DNA from: Lunatibacter salilacus
Lineage (GTDB): Bacteria; Bacteroidota; Bacteroidia; Cytophagales; Cyclobacteriaceae
Assembly: GCF_009797935.1 (NCBI RefSeq)
Contig: NZ_VOLC01000014.1
Coordinates: 1-64,000, forward strand
Length of the DNA: 64,000 bases
Direction: 5' to 3'
This document shows, piece by piece, positions 1 to 9,236 of this stretch. Each line of letters opens with the position of its first letter. Within the stretch, counting starts at the first letter, position 1. A model generated the notes under the pieces. The model searched no databases. It had not been told where the DNA came from and saw only the letters and a list, made by a program, of their open reading frames with translations. The position numbers and the translations under genes are program-made.

Positions 1-1022
1 TTGAAGTTGGCCTCAATGATGGAGTTTATCAAGTTGCGTTGCAACAGCGCATTGGCAGTCTCCTGCATAAAGGCATTTTGATTAGCGCGTAACCAAAGCG
101 TGTAATTTTGACCATATAGATACCTTAAGTGAGTTAAGTACAATAATGCATACCAACGAAAAGAATTCGCCCATGCGGGATTGAACCTTGCTATACTGTT
201 GGCAACGGCTAGTAATCTGTTTCCATATAGGATGGCATATTGTAACCGTTGTTGGTAAAGTGAATACGCCGTCGCGTTTCTCGTTATTAGCCGCTGCTGC
301 GCAGCGGTCAACCTGTTTTGATAATTTGTTTCGGTAGTTGCAAGCTGGGCGGTGCGGGACGCTTCAAGGCGGTCAACAGCCCGGTTGAAAGCAGCCCTTG
401 CCTCATCCGCACAGGGACCGACTAGCGTGGCAGTACGAAGGTTCTCCAACATTAGGCTTTTCTCCAAAGCAGTGCTGAAGTCCTTTCTGCCTTCCGGATC
501 TTCCTCTATCAGTCCTGGAGGGATAATAATGGTAGGAAATAAAAATCCGATATCGCTGCTGCCCAGGGCGGCCTGTACCAGCTCCAACAGGGCGGGGTCA
601 AGTTCCGCACCTTCCTCAAACATCGCCATGATATCCGCTTCCGTAAGCGCTTCCGCTAGTTCCTTTAATTCTTCCGAGGCACCTTCAGGCAGCTCCTCGA
701 CAAATTCTGAAATTTGTTCCAAGAGGTTGACACTAAAAGCATCCACATCCGCTTCGCTCTCAGCGGCTGTCAGATCATCCAGGAGAACGGCTGCCTGGGG
801 TGAGTCTACAATTTCAGGATACTCCGGTTCCTCGATTACCGGATCCTCATCGGGCACCGCTGGCAATTCCCCTATACCGTCAAACTCCTCGTTGACAAAC
901 TGGTAGGGCTGGATGTACTCAAGCTGCTGCGTGCCGCAACGCACAAAGGTCAATACCAGAAAGGATAAAAAAGAAATCCTTAGAAGGCTTTTAAGCCGGT
1001 TTGCTTTTTTGTTATAATTCAT
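1..1022 (-). CDS. Acidic lipoprotein of unknown function, 3' end beyond window
   Basis: The minus strand is open from an ATG at 1022 to the left edge (340 codons) with no stop, so the C-terminus lies outside the window. The N-terminus is basic, then hydrophobic, ending in a lipobox-like LTFVRC with Cys29, so I infer a lipoprotein. Residues about 40-150 are very rich in Glu, Asp and Pro with helical segments full of EE/EL pairs. After about residue 200 the protein becomes Gln/Arg/Asn-rich and probably alpha-helical (AARAAFNRAVDRL, AQQRLITRNATAYSLYQQRL). I do not recognise the family. The long ORF on the opposite strand at 352-906 is a mirror of this gene. Codon use and the good lipoprotein signal make it a real gene. 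Confidence 0.75.
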   Translation of the reverse strand, partial: MNYNKKANRLKSLLRISFLSFLVLTFVRCGTQQLEYIQPYQFVNEEFDGIGELPAVPDEDPVIEEPEYPEIVDSPQAAVLLDDLTAAESEADVDAFSVNLLEQISEFVEELPEGASEELKELAEALTEADIMAMFEEGAELDPALLELVQAALGSSDIGFLFPTIIIPPGLIEEDPEGRKDFSTALEKSLMLENLRTATLVGPCADEARAAFNRAVDRLEASRTAQLATTETNYQNRLTAAQQRLITRNATAYSLYQQRLQYAILYGNRLLAVANSIARFNPAWANSFRWYALLYLTHLRYLYGQNYTLWLRANQNAFMQETANALLQRNLINSIIEANF

Positions 1023-1500
1023 TAGTTTAAAATTTACGCATAATGATTGAAAAGAAATTTAAGATGGTAAAATATAATTATTAATAGAAAAGCATGCCTT
1101 ATAAAATGTAGCATAAAACTAATAAGAAAATAGGCAACAAAAAATTAATGTTTGATTTTATGTCAAAATAAAAATTAAAATACTGTATATCAAAATATAA
1201 CATTGCGTTATATGTATTTAAAATGCATTTTTAATTATATGAATATTCCGGCCTCCTCAGAAGGATTTATAAAAAATCCGCACTATTTGCTTGCGCGAAG
1301 GTACCGAAAGGAACTTAAAAAGAACCCGCTCGTCGTAATTTGCAATTGCGACGTACAGATCAAAAGGAATTTGCAATTCCAGGGGAGGGAGTAAAATTCG
1401 TCGTCAGAAACTAATTATCTCTTATGACGGCATCTAAAGTCCCCCTATATGACGGCATCTAAAGTCCCCCTAGAGGTGGGATTTAGGGAGGTAAAACGGT
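1023..1500. other. AT-rich intergenic region with a 25-bp direct repeat
   Basis: The first 200 bases are strongly A+T-rich and probably hold the promoter of the lipoprotein gene; I cannot place the boxes. A 63-codon frame at 1203-1394 has no recognisable features and I do not call it. At 1424-1448 and 1449-1473 a 25-bp unit beginning ATGACGGCATCTAAAGT is repeated head to tail with one mismatch in the last base. Confidence 0.6.
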
Positions 1501-2204
1501 GGCAGAATCATCCAAAACCGGGTTTTGGCGGGAAAGGCAGGCTTCCTCAACCATCACCGCTGCCAAAACGCAACCGAGATGTTCCTTCTTATCCTGGGGC
1601 TCCGCTTCGCTACACCCCAGGCTACTGATTATACCCCGTTGGGGCTGGGATTACTGATTAGAAATGACTCAATAACCCAGTAACCAGTAACTCAATAACC
1701 AATAACTTAATAACCAATCAACCTAATTACCTATGACCTATCCCGAAAAAGAAAAGGCAGAACCAAACATACCCTGGTTTTGGCGGGAAAGGAATGGCAC
1801 CACAACCATCCCTGCGGCCAAAACACAACCGAGACGTTCCTTTTTTACCTGGGGCTTCGCTACGCTACACCCCAGGCTACTGATTATTCCCCGTTGGGGC
1901 TGGTATTACTGACTAGTAATGACTCAATAACCCAGTAACCAGTAACTCAATAACCAATAACTTAATAACCAATCAACCTAATTACCTATGACCTATCCCG
2001 AAAAAGAAAAGGCAGAACCAAACATACCCTGGTTTTGGCGGGAAAGGAATGGCACCACAACCATCCCCGCTGCCAAAACACATCCGAGATGTTCCTTCTT
2101 ATCCTGGGGCTCCGCTTTGCTACACCCCAGGCTACTGATTATGCCCCGTTGGGGCTGGGATTACTGATTAGTAATGACTCAATAACCCAGTAACCAGTAA
2201 CTCA
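1501..2204. repeat. 255-bp tandem repeat, about 2.8 copies
   Basis: The landmark GGTTTTGGCGGGAAAGG occurs at 1521, 1776 and 2031, exactly 255 bp apart, and the flanking sequence matches with scattered substitutions. Each unit carries a short hairpin with stem CCTGGGG/CCCCAGG (first copy 1593-1599 and 1615-1621), a second GC-rich piece CCCCGTTGGGG, and an AT-rich tail built from AATAACC-like heptamers and octamers. Copies two and three each contain a 59-codon ATG frame (1733-1912 and 1988-2167). Its differences between copies are a mixture of silent and non-conservative changes, so I do not regard it as a gene. The array abuts a broken Rpn-type gene. Confidence 0.85.
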
Positions 2205-2257
2205 TTATGACTTGGCTCGTAATTCTCAATTCGTAATTCTTTCATAAATCCCAAAAA

Positions 2258-2788
2258 TCAAATGACATCCTTCAAAATTCCCTTCACCTTTTCAATATCC
2301 ATACGCATTGCACGAGAAATCATTTCAAGCGACGCTCCTTCTTTATAAAAATTAATGACATCCAAGCGTTTCGTTTCCTCAACACCAACTTGTTTCCCCA
2401 TCTCAAAACCTTTCTCCTCGCTGGAGTCCAACGCATTCTTCAGGTCCCGGTAGTTTTTAAGGCTTTCCTCATAGTCCTTCCGTTCCTTGTTGTCCATATT
2501 TACCAATTCCGCTATATCCATGACTTTCGCAAATATTTTTTCCTGTATCACCTCCGGTAACCGCTCCAGAAACTCAAGGTTCTTCAACACATACATCCAT
2601 TTGTCGAATTTGGTTTCCAAATCCTCCTGTTTCTTCACGAATTTTGGAACTTCCAAATAGACGAACTGAAGCTTGTTGCTGAACACCCTTCCCGTCAACC
2701 TGTCAACCAATCCCACCCGGTGAAGAAAGCTGCCATCCCCGGGTTCGTCCGCAAGACTGAAATCCAATACAGAGATAATATTTAATGG
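2258..2788 (-). pseudogene. Rpn/PD-(D/E)XK family nuclease-transposase relic, N-terminus missing
   Basis: The frame encodes the C-terminal half of an Rpn family recombination-promoting nuclease (PDDEXK_2). It has the landmarks LTGRVFSNKLQFVYLEVPKF, then KFDKWMYVLKNLEFLERLP, a YEESLKNYRDLKNALDSSEE helix and a C-terminal helix-turn-helix-like tail. The family is usually about 280-310 residues. Here only about 176 codons remain, and the N-terminal part with the catalytic D...ExK core is absent. The only in-frame start is a TTG at 2767, and the frame is closed upstream by a TAA inside a TTAATGGTTAA-type repeat at 2789-2791. I infer that the front of the gene was lost by a rearrangement at this repeat. 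Confidence 0.8.
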
Positions 2789-3162
2789 TTAAGGATTAAT
2801 GGTTAATTCAAAAAATTTCCAATTGTATGCGAATAGAGATTACTTGGATATTTTGCCCTGGAAGAAGACAAAATTTGTCAACGATACAATATATAAATTT
2901 ACTATTAGGAATAAAAACAACAATCAAAAATCCCGTAGGGATGGCCGATTGGGGTTTCAACTTAGGGAATAAGAACGACACAAGGTATCATAACCAAAAA
3001 AAATCCGCACCAATCCCGAAAAACCGGGACAAGTTCAGCGTTCCATTGGCTCCAATTCAAGGGGCTCCGAAGGCTACTATTATCCACCCCGTTTGGTCTA
3101 TAATAAATTCATATTTCGTAATCCGAAATCCATAATTCACAATTCACCCATCACCATTTCAA
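2789..3162. other. Non-coding spacer with a short palindrome
   Basis: This gap begins with imperfect TTAATGGTTAAGG repeats where the Rpn-like gene is broken. It contains a small palindrome AATCCCGTAGGGAT at 2929-2942 (stem ATCCC/GGGAT), resembling a REP unit. A 102-codon plus-strand frame at 2827-3135 has no domain, an unusual composition and no context, so I treat it as non-coding. Confidence 0.5.
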
Positions 3163-3192
3163 CAAAAAAGCCGGAATCTTTCGATCCCGGCT
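3163..3192 (-). terminator. Rho-independent terminator of susC-susD
   Basis: Read on the minus strand, a 10-bp stem AGCCGGGATC/GATTCCGGCT with one G-U pair encloses a GAAA tetraloop and is followed by a T-tract (A-run 3164-3168 on the plus strand). It starts 27 bp past the susD stop. Confidence 0.9.
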
Positions 3193-3218
3193 CTTTCTAT
3201 TATGATCAGATTTAAACA

Positions 3219-4661
3219 TTAATCCGCATCCCACCAAACCTTTGTATCCAAGTTGTCGGCACCTTGTCGTGCCACAGCCGCGTTGTAGTTAGTGGAGTTA
3301 AGGTCTCTTTCCGTCACCGGATACCCGTGTCTTCTAGGGATTTGACGGCTCTCATTTACCGCATCAACCGCAGGAGCCAATACCGGGAAACCCGTTCTTC
3401 TCCATTCGGACCATGATTCAGTACCTTGAAGGAATAGGGCCGCCCATTTCTGCTGATGAATTGTTTCCATAGCAGCCGCAGGATTGTAGGCTACTTCCGG
3501 TTGCGCAATATACGCATCGTATGAAGCTTGGTCAAACACGCCCCACTGACGGAACGAAGCTTCAATACCCTGATTGTAAAAATCAGCGGCATCACCCGAT
3601 ATCCAATCTCTCTGAGCACCTTCTGCCAGGGAGAACATCAGCTGCGCAACAGTCATAATCGGAAGTTCGGAACTTTGTTCTCTTGTGGCAGTCCCCAGAT
3701 AAGAAACCTCATCATTTGTGATTTCACCGGCTACGGCATTACTGATTCCGTATGGCATACCCACGATCGTTCCGGTTTCGGCAGCTGGGTCAGAATATAC
3801 TCCCAGTCTAGGATCATTCAAGGGCTCCATAAAATCAACCATTGTATTGCTGGCTACATAATCCACGCGGGTAATAAAACGGGCATACCAGGGGTTTTGA
3901 TTGTTTGTCTCAGGTAAATAAGGGTATAGGAGATCAGCTTCCAAAATACCCGCCTGATAAGCTGCTGCAAATTCGGTTTGCGCAACTTGAGGCTCTACTT
4001 CACTCATTCTCAAAGCCAAAGTAAGCCGTAACGAGTTGGCAAACTGTGCCCATCGTTCCATGTCACCTTCCATCAGAAAATCCCCCTGAACCACAGGTCC
4101 CCCGTCCATCTGGGCCACTGCCTCTTTCAATTCGTTTATCAAATCGAGGTAGATATCCCGCTGGGTATCGTAATTGGGTGAGAAATTAGCATTTCCTAAA
4201 AGCGCACTTGAATAGGGGATCTCTCCCCATCGGTCTGTGATTACAGAGAAATAAAACGCCCTTAGAATTCTTGCTACCGCAATTTGGTTTGCATTGCTTC
4301 CGGCAGCAAGCACGTCTCCACTTGTCTCCGGGTCGGAGTTCAGGTCAATAATTGTCTGAAGGTCAAACAAGGGACCGGAATACATCGGGTTGAAATCGAA
4401 GAAATTGGTCTGATATCTGGACGCTTCCGTGTATTGTTTCTCTGAAATATGCTGCACATACAATACCGTGGTGGCATCGCCAACAATGGAGTTGGCCGCC
4501 GGAGCGGTAAGGCCACGTTGCGCACTTGTCAGCAAACTTGAAGTCAAGGGACTCGATGGTCTGTTTGGATCCACGTTCATGTCCCCAAATTCCCCACAGC
4601 TAGTCAATAATGCTGTTCCCACAAACAGGGTCAAGGCAAAATTATATATTGATTTTTTCAT
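3219..4661 (-). CDS. SusD/RagB-like nutrient-binding outer-membrane lipoprotein
   Basis: This 480-residue protein is the surface glycan- or nutrient-binding partner of the adjacent SusC channel. It has a signal peptide with lipobox ALLTSC (Cys22), then the sequence FGDMNVDPNRPS, typical of the SusD-like_2 subgroup. The helical TPR-like body carries ARILRAFYFSVITDRWGEIPYS (residues split here by family convention), a stretch strongly conserved in SusD proteins. The C-terminus contains the usual WAALFLQGTESWSEWRRTGF segment. It starts 11 bp after the susC stop, so the two are co-transcribed and end at the terminator at 3163-3192. The substrate cannot be read from sequence, and no glycosidase or sigma/anti-sigma gene adjoins the pair. 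Confidence 0.93.
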   Translation of the reverse strand: MKKSIYNFALTLFVGTALLTSCGEFGDMNVDPNRPSSPLTSSLLTSAQRGLTAPAANSIVGDATTVLYVQHISEKQYTEASRYQTNFFDFNPMYSGPLFDLQTIIDLNSDPETSGDVLAAGSNANQIAVARILRAFYFSVITDRWGEIPYSSALLGNANFSPNYDTQRDIYLDLINELKEAVAQMDGGPVVQGDFLMEGDMERWAQFANSLRLTLALRMSEVEPQVAQTEFAAAYQAGILEADLLYPYLPETNNQNPWYARFITRVDYVASNTMVDFMEPLNDPRLGVYSDPAAETGTIVGMPYGISNAVAGEITNDEVSYLGTATREQSSELPIMTVAQLMFSLAEGAQRDWISGDAADFYNQGIEASFRQWGVFDQASYDAYIAQPEVAYNPAAAMETIHQQKWAALFLQGTESWSEWRRTGFPVLAPAVDAVNESRQIPRRHGYPVTERDLNSTNYNAAVARQGADNLDTKVWWDAD

Positions 4662-4672
4662 TTCTAATTCGA

Positions 4673-7600
4673 TTAAAGTACTACACGGAGATTAAAACCA
4701 ATAGACCGAACACCAGGTAACTGACCTGATTCGAAATAAGCGAAGCCATTGGCACCGGAACCAAACTCTGAAGGATCCAATCCGACAACGTTTGTGTGAA
4801 TCAACCAAAGGTTTCTGGCCATTACCGCAAAGTTCGCAGACTGAATAGGTAGATTTCCAATTAAACTTGACGGCAAAGTATATCCTAATCTCAATTCACG
4901 CAGCTTGAAGAAGGTTGCGTCATAAATCCAGTTTTCGTGGAATTGGAACAGACCCTTGTAGTGGGCTGAAGGATCTCTGTAGACCGTCAGTCTTTCACCA
5001 GTTTCGGTAACCCCGTCTATTCTGACTCCACCTCCATCTTCTACTGGATTTCTGATTGGAATACCTTTGTCATTTAGACCTACAGTCTCCTCAGTCAATC
5101 CAGAATAAGGACCAAACATTTTGGTAACAGAATAGAACTGTCCCCCCAACTGGAATTCAAGGAATGCAGTCAGATCAAAGTTTTTGTAAGTAAACGTATT
5201 TCGGAACCCGCCGGTAGCGTCCGGTAAAATTGTTCCCAGTTCAATATTGTCGTTTCTTACAAAACTACCATTCTCACGAATAACGGGTAGGCCGGTAGCA
5301 TCGTCGTAGGTAAAACCATTTCCTCGCAACGTTCCCCAAGGCTCACCCACTTTAGCATTTACCGTCATACCCCAATAGGCGGACTGCAACTGCCTGTTGT
5401 CTAATCCTTCTGCAAGCTCTACGACCTTGTTTCTATTTCTGGCAATGTTAAAACTCATATCCCAAGAGAAATTTGGCCGCTCGATGGGCGTTCCGGTAAT
5501 CATCAACTCGACACCTTCGCTTCGGATATTACCCGCATTGACTGTTGCCGCTGTGTAACCACTGGATCCAGGAACTGTCAAATTAATGATTTGATCAATA
5601 TTGTCATTTCGATAGACTGTTGCGTCCACCCGTAGACGACCCTGTAAGAACCTCAAATCAACACCTGCTTCATAGGAAGAGGAAAGTGCCGGCCTCAATT
5701 CAGGATTGGGGAAAGTATTGGGAACTCCAAGGTTGGGCATCGAGCCGTAAGGTAGTCCCACAGTATATACCCTTGCAATATCATAAGGGTCAATATCTGA
5801 ACCTACCTGAGCGTAGCTGAGTCTAAATTTACCGAAATTCAGCAAATTGGTGTTCTGCATAAGTTCAGTAAACACGAAACTGGTTGAGATAGAAGGGTAC
5901 AAATAACTATTGTTATCTTTTGGTAGGGAGGAGGACCAATCATTTCTCAACGTCAAATCCAAGAAAATGGTGCTTTGATATCCAAATGAAGCACTTCCGT
6001 ACAAGCTTCTTACATTTTTCAAAGATTTGAAGTTGGTTACATCCGGCCTGTCAATAGACGCTTCAATGTTGTAAAAATCAGGAACGGACAGTCCACCCTG
6101 TGTTCTTTGCTCCAACCTGTCAAAGAAATTCCTTCTTATGTTACCACCGCCGTTAATTACTACTGATAGATCACCGAAGTTTTTATTGTATTGGGCTAAA
6201 ACTTCATAGTTGTCCTCTCTTCCAATAGCGTTGCTTACAAAGAACTCATCCAATTCCAATCCTCCTGAGGCTATTCGCTCCTCGATTTTTTGGCTGAAAA
6301 AATCAGTTCTTGCAAAACCTGTTACTCTGAAGTTATCGTTGAACTGATAAGAAAGATTGAAATTACCATATACCCTATCTCGCTGATCCCGGGGGGCATT
6401 CTCTATTGCCTCATAAAATGGGCTGTCCCAATACAATCCTCTAAGATCCAATGGAGATCGGATATTCCATGTTTTAAAGGTTCCGTCGGCGTTTCTATAG
6501 TCCCTCAACGTTTCCATGTCCACCTGTCGCTGAAACCACTGGTTAAATGAATTTGCAGGGTTTCTTCCGGTGTACCCGGACGCGGGTCTACCTTGTCCTT
6601 TCGTGCTGGTGAAATTGAAGTTAAGTGAAGCAGTTAATTTATCGGTAAGTTTGGTACTTCCGTTAAATGAAACGTTGTCCCTTCTCAATTCAGAACCAGG
6701 CATCACACCTGTCTGATTGATGTTATTAAGTGATAATCTGAATTGATTTTCTTCAGTTCCGCCGGAAAGGGCCACTCCGTTGTTTAAGGTTACTCCGGTA
6801 TCGAAGAAATCCCTCACGTTATTTGGATTAGGAAGCAAAGGCCTCAATTCCCCGAAATTTTCTCCTGGATACCAGCTATCCCAATGTCTAACCAGTTGCC
6901 CCTCCATTCTAGGACCCCAGCTTTCATCAGCAGAATAATTCATCACCTGCTGACCGTTGAAAGCCTGCCAAGACGCAGGATGCGTGTTTGGATTAAAAGT
7001 AAAGGTACCTAAAGTCTGGCTATAACCACCTGCATATTCGTTTTGGTAGTTTGGCAATACATATACTTTGTCAAAAGTTGTACTGTGGTTAATTTCAACC
7101 CCAATCCCTTGTCTTGAACTTCCCTTTTTGGTGGTAATAATAATTACTCCATTCGCAGCTCTATTACCATACAACGCCGCAGCCGAAGGTCCTTTCAAAA
7201 CTGAAATAGACTCGATATCGTCCGGATTGATATCCGCAGCCAAGTTACCATAATCTCTACCAGGCAGATCGTTATCCGGAGAAAAACTTTGATTGGAAAT
7301 TGGCGTTCCGTCAACCACGAAAAGCGGGGATCCACCGCCCAGTTGGTTCACACCTCTCAAACGGATGTTCTGAGTACCTCCCAAAGCAGCACCGGAAGAA
7401 CCGATAACCTGAACACCTGCCACTTTACCTGCCAGGGAACCGACGATATTTGATTCTCTAACCGAGGAGAGTTTATCCCCGTCAATGCTTTGAATCGAAT
7501 ATCCCAAAGATCCTTCGTCTCTGGAAACACCCAATGCGGTAACCACGACTTCATTAAGGGACCTGATATCGGGATCCATCGTCACATTTATCACGGACCT

Positions 7601-7861
7601 GCCCCCGATCTCTATTTCCTGACTGGCTAGGCCAATAAAGGAAAACGAAAGGATGTTGTTGCCCGCTGGCACATTTATCAGGTAATTCCCATCCAAATCG
7701 GACACTGTGCCGATGGTGGTACCTTTCACTAGGATACTAACTCCCGGAATAGGATCTGAACCTTCCGAAGAGATGACAGTTCCTCTTACCTCTGCGGTCT
7801 GTGCAAAAGAAAATTGCAGTAAAAGACCGAAGAACAATGTAAACAGTAAATTTTTCTTCAT
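4673..7861 (-). CDS. SusC/RagA family TonB-linked outer-membrane channel
   Basis: The 1062-residue product is a TonB-dependent outer-membrane transporter that imports a substrate captured by the SusD-like lipoprotein. A signal peptide ends near residue 20 (FSFAQ). A carboxypeptidase-regulatory-like Ig fold covers about 23-98 (PGVSILVKGTTIGTVSDLDG), followed by the EVVVTALG box at 104-111. The plug spans about 125-250 with the hallmark IRLRGVNQ, PLFVVDGTPI, INPDDIESISVLKGPSAAAL and YGNRAANGVIIITTKKG segments. The rest is a long beta-barrel. The length is normal for the family. There is no N-terminal STN domain, so anti-sigma signalling is not indicated. A candidate promoter lies about 270 bp upstream. 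Confidence 0.96.
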   Translation of the reverse strand: MKKNLLFTLFFGLLLQFSFAQTAEVRGTVISSEGSDPIPGVSILVKGTTIGTVSDLDGNYLINVPAGNNILSFSFIGLASQEIEIGGRSVINVTMDPDIRSLNEVVVTALGVSRDEGSLGYSIQSIDGDKLSSVRESNIVGSLAGKVAGVQVIGSSGAALGGTQNIRLRGVNQLGGGSPLFVVDGTPISNQSFSPDNDLPGRDYGNLAADINPDDIESISVLKGPSAAALYGNRAANGVIIITTKKGSSRQGIGVEINHSTTFDKVYVLPNYQNEYAGGYSQTLGTFTFNPNTHPASWQAFNGQQVMNYSADESWGPRMEGQLVRHWDSWYPGENFGELRPLLPNPNNVRDFFDTGVTLNNGVALSGGTEENQFRLSLNNINQTGVMPGSELRRDNVSFNGSTKLTDKLTASLNFNFTSTKGQGRPASGYTGRNPANSFNQWFQRQVDMETLRDYRNADGTFKTWNIRSPLDLRGLYWDSPFYEAIENAPRDQRDRVYGNFNLSYQFNDNFRVTGFARTDFFSQKIEERIASGGLELDEFFVSNAIGREDNYEVLAQYNKNFGDLSVVINGGGNIRRNFFDRLEQRTQGGLSVPDFYNIEASIDRPDVTNFKSLKNVRSLYGSASFGYQSTIFLDLTLRNDWSSSLPKDNNSYLYPSISTSFVFTELMQNTNLLNFGKFRLSYAQVGSDIDPYDIARVYTVGLPYGSMPNLGVPNTFPNPELRPALSSSYEAGVDLRFLQGRLRVDATVYRNDNIDQIINLTVPGSSGYTAATVNAGNIRSEGVELMITGTPIERPNFSWDMSFNIARNRNKVVELAEGLDNRQLQSAYWGMTVNAKVGEPWGTLRGNGFTYDDATGLPVIRENGSFVRNDNIELGTILPDATGGFRNTFTYKNFDLTAFLEFQLGGQFYSVTKMFGPYSGLTEETVGLNDKGIPIRNPVEDGGGVRIDGVTETGERLTVYRDPSAHYKGLFQFHENWIYDATFFKLRELRLGYTLPSSLIGNLPIQSANFAVMARNLWLIHTNVVGLDPSEFGSGANGFAYFESGQLPGVRSIGFNLRVVL

Positions 7862-8400
7862 ATTGTTTTAATTTGATTTTAACACAATTTAACTATTGTT
7901 TGATTTAATTGATTATTAGGTCAAAAAAAAATAACTGAACCTTAATGTCCTTTTGATCATTTAACTGATTTTCTGTGTTTTATGTTTTAAAAATAACACT
8001 GAATTTTGACGCACATAGTTAAAATTGACAGAAAAAATATAACAATTTAAATGTTAGATTTTAATAAAAAAAAGCATACAAAAAATTGAATTATTATAAA
8101 TAATCAAAATTTAAGGTTTACCAAATCGCAAAGATACAAATTTACTATCAATAATAATTCGGTCACTTAGTCATTTTGTTCGGTAACGGATATTTGTGTA
8201 TTATGTCCAGGAACTAAGGAATATGAGAAAAAATAATATATCGCGAACGACTTAAATGTCAGAATTTATTAAATTCGATAATTGTTGGATTTTAGAAAAA
8301 TAAAGATATTTTGCAACAATCAGTTTCGACGACTGGCAAAAAAAAATGTAGCGATATACAACCGCTACATTTAATTAAATCATTCATGGTTTGATTCCTC
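7862..8400. other. AT-rich spacer upstream of susC
   Basis: No gene is visible in this 539-bp stretch between cysH and susC, which both run on the minus strand. It is very A+T-rich with many short A and T runs and carries one promoter-like element at 8129-8136. A frame at 8292-8489 overlaps the end of cysH in another phase and is not credible. Confidence 0.6.
8129..8136 (-). promoter_or_regulatory. Candidate Bacteroidota -7 element for susC-susD
   Basis: On the minus strand the sequence TATCTTTG followed by C fits the Bacteroidota -7 consensus TAnnTTTG. No TTTG is visible 19-21 bp upstream, so the -33 box is missing or diverged. Start of transcription would be near 8122, giving a leader of about 260 nt. 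Confidence 0.35.
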
Positions 8401-9093
8401 TCAAAGATGGAGCCCGCATTCTGTCTTGGGACTGTTGTTCCATCTGCCGCTGCGGTCATCACCTGGGACCGTACAATGCTTGCAGCCAATAGAATGGTAA
8501 CCTTTGGCTATTAAAGGATGAAAGGGGTAGTTGTGTTCTTTAATATATTCATCACGCTGCTCGGGACTGACATCCAATAAGGGATAGAACTTGAGTATCC
8601 CTCCCCGCTCCTCAAAAATATCCAACGATGCCCGGTGGTCGCTTTGCCACCACATCAATCCACTTACCCACACGGAAAATTTCTTTTTAATTAGTTCTAG
8701 CGGCTTGACTTTATTGATAGAGCAGCAAAGTTCCGGATCTGATTGCCACGTCTTATTAGCGGTGGTGAACGCATGGTCTTCATCCGAAGCTCCCACAGAT
8801 ACCACGTCCAAGCCATACAATTCGGTCAATTTGGCTTTGTACTCAATCGTTTCGTCAAAATGATACCCTGTATCTATAAAATATATTTTCTGCCTTGCAT
8901 TGGTGGATGCGAATATACTCAACAACAAGGCAGAAGTAGCCGCAAAGGAACTGGTCAACATGACTTCGTTTTCGTTGAAATCCTCGTAAAGTTGAGCTAC
9001 CCTATCCTCCACGGACAACAGGTGATATTTTTTATTTAGTTCTTTAATCTCTTCGGATGAAAAGGTTCTCTTCGAAAGGATGGTGTCATTCAT
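8401..9093 (-). CDS. cysH: Adenylyl-sulfate (APS) reductase, iron-sulfur type
   Basis: The 230-residue enzyme reduces activated sulfate to sulfite in assimilatory sulfate reduction. The nucleotide-binding loop TSSFAATSALLLS is at 47-59. The paired CC at 123-124 and CxxC at 204-207 (GCKHC) form the [4Fe-4S] ligand set that distinguishes APS-type or dual-specificity reductases from PAPS-only CysH. The catalytic KTECGLH motif with Cys226 closes the protein. There is no thioredoxin/glutaredoxin extension of the plant type. The gene stands alone here; cysD/cysN and sulfite reductase genes are not in the window. A palindrome lies 16 bp before the start codon and a promoter candidate about 110 bp before it. 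Confidence 0.93.
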   Translation of the reverse strand: MNDTILSKRTFSSEEIKELNKKYHLLSVEDRVAQLYEDFNENEVMLTSSFAATSALLLSIFASTNARQKIYFIDTGYHFDETIEYKAKLTELYGLDVVSVGASDEDHAFTTANKTWQSDPELCCSINKVKPLELIKKKFSVWVSGLMWWQSDHRASLDIFEERGGILKFYPLLDVSPEQRDEYIKEHNYPFHPLIAKGYHSIGCKHCTVPGDDRSGRWNNSPKTECGLHL

Positions 9094-9109
9094 AAGTAAT
9101 GCTAATTTA

Positions 9110-9124
9110 GTTTGGAAACCAAAC
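9110..9124. promoter_or_regulatory. Perfect palindrome in the cysH leader, possible operator
   Basis: GTTTGG-AAA-CCAAAC is a perfect 6+3+6 inverted repeat ending 16 bp upstream of the cysH start codon. It is downstream of the candidate start of transcription. Its size suits a dimeric repressor site, but the regulator is unknown. Confidence 0.35.
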
Positions 9125-9204
9125 GGGGAATTGGTGCATAAAAGAAATAGGTGCTAACAATTAGAAATGCGCAGTGGCTTTTATTTCTTAGTCTATACTT
9201 CCTA

Positions 9205-9236
9205 CAAAAATGATAGGTTTAATCTACTTAACCAAA
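9205..9236 (-). promoter_or_regulatory. Candidate promoter of cysH
   Basis: On the minus strand TTTG (9233-9236) is followed after 20 bp by CATTTTTG (9205-9212), a one-mismatch version of the Bacteroidota TTTG...TAnnTTTG promoter. The leader to the cysH ATG would be about 105 nt. Confidence 0.45.

Noticed and set aside
352-906. A 184-codon plus-strand frame rich in serine
   Set aside because: It is the mirror of the acidic lipoprotein gene on the minus strand; Glu/Leu codons read backwards as Ser-rich sequence. The minus-strand frame has the lipobox and continues to the edge.
1203-1394. A 63-codon frame after the lipoprotein promoter region
   Set aside because: No family and no ribosome or promoter signal; codon use looks random in a gene-poor repeat-rich zone.
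1733-2167. Two 59-codon frames inside the 255-bp repeats
   Set aside because: They stay open in both copies, but the substitutions between copies include many non-conservative changes and a hairpin lies inside the frame; repetition alone explains them.
2827-3135. A 102-codon plus-strand frame
   Set aside because: No domain, odd composition, contains a palindromic unit and lies between a pseudogene and a terminator.
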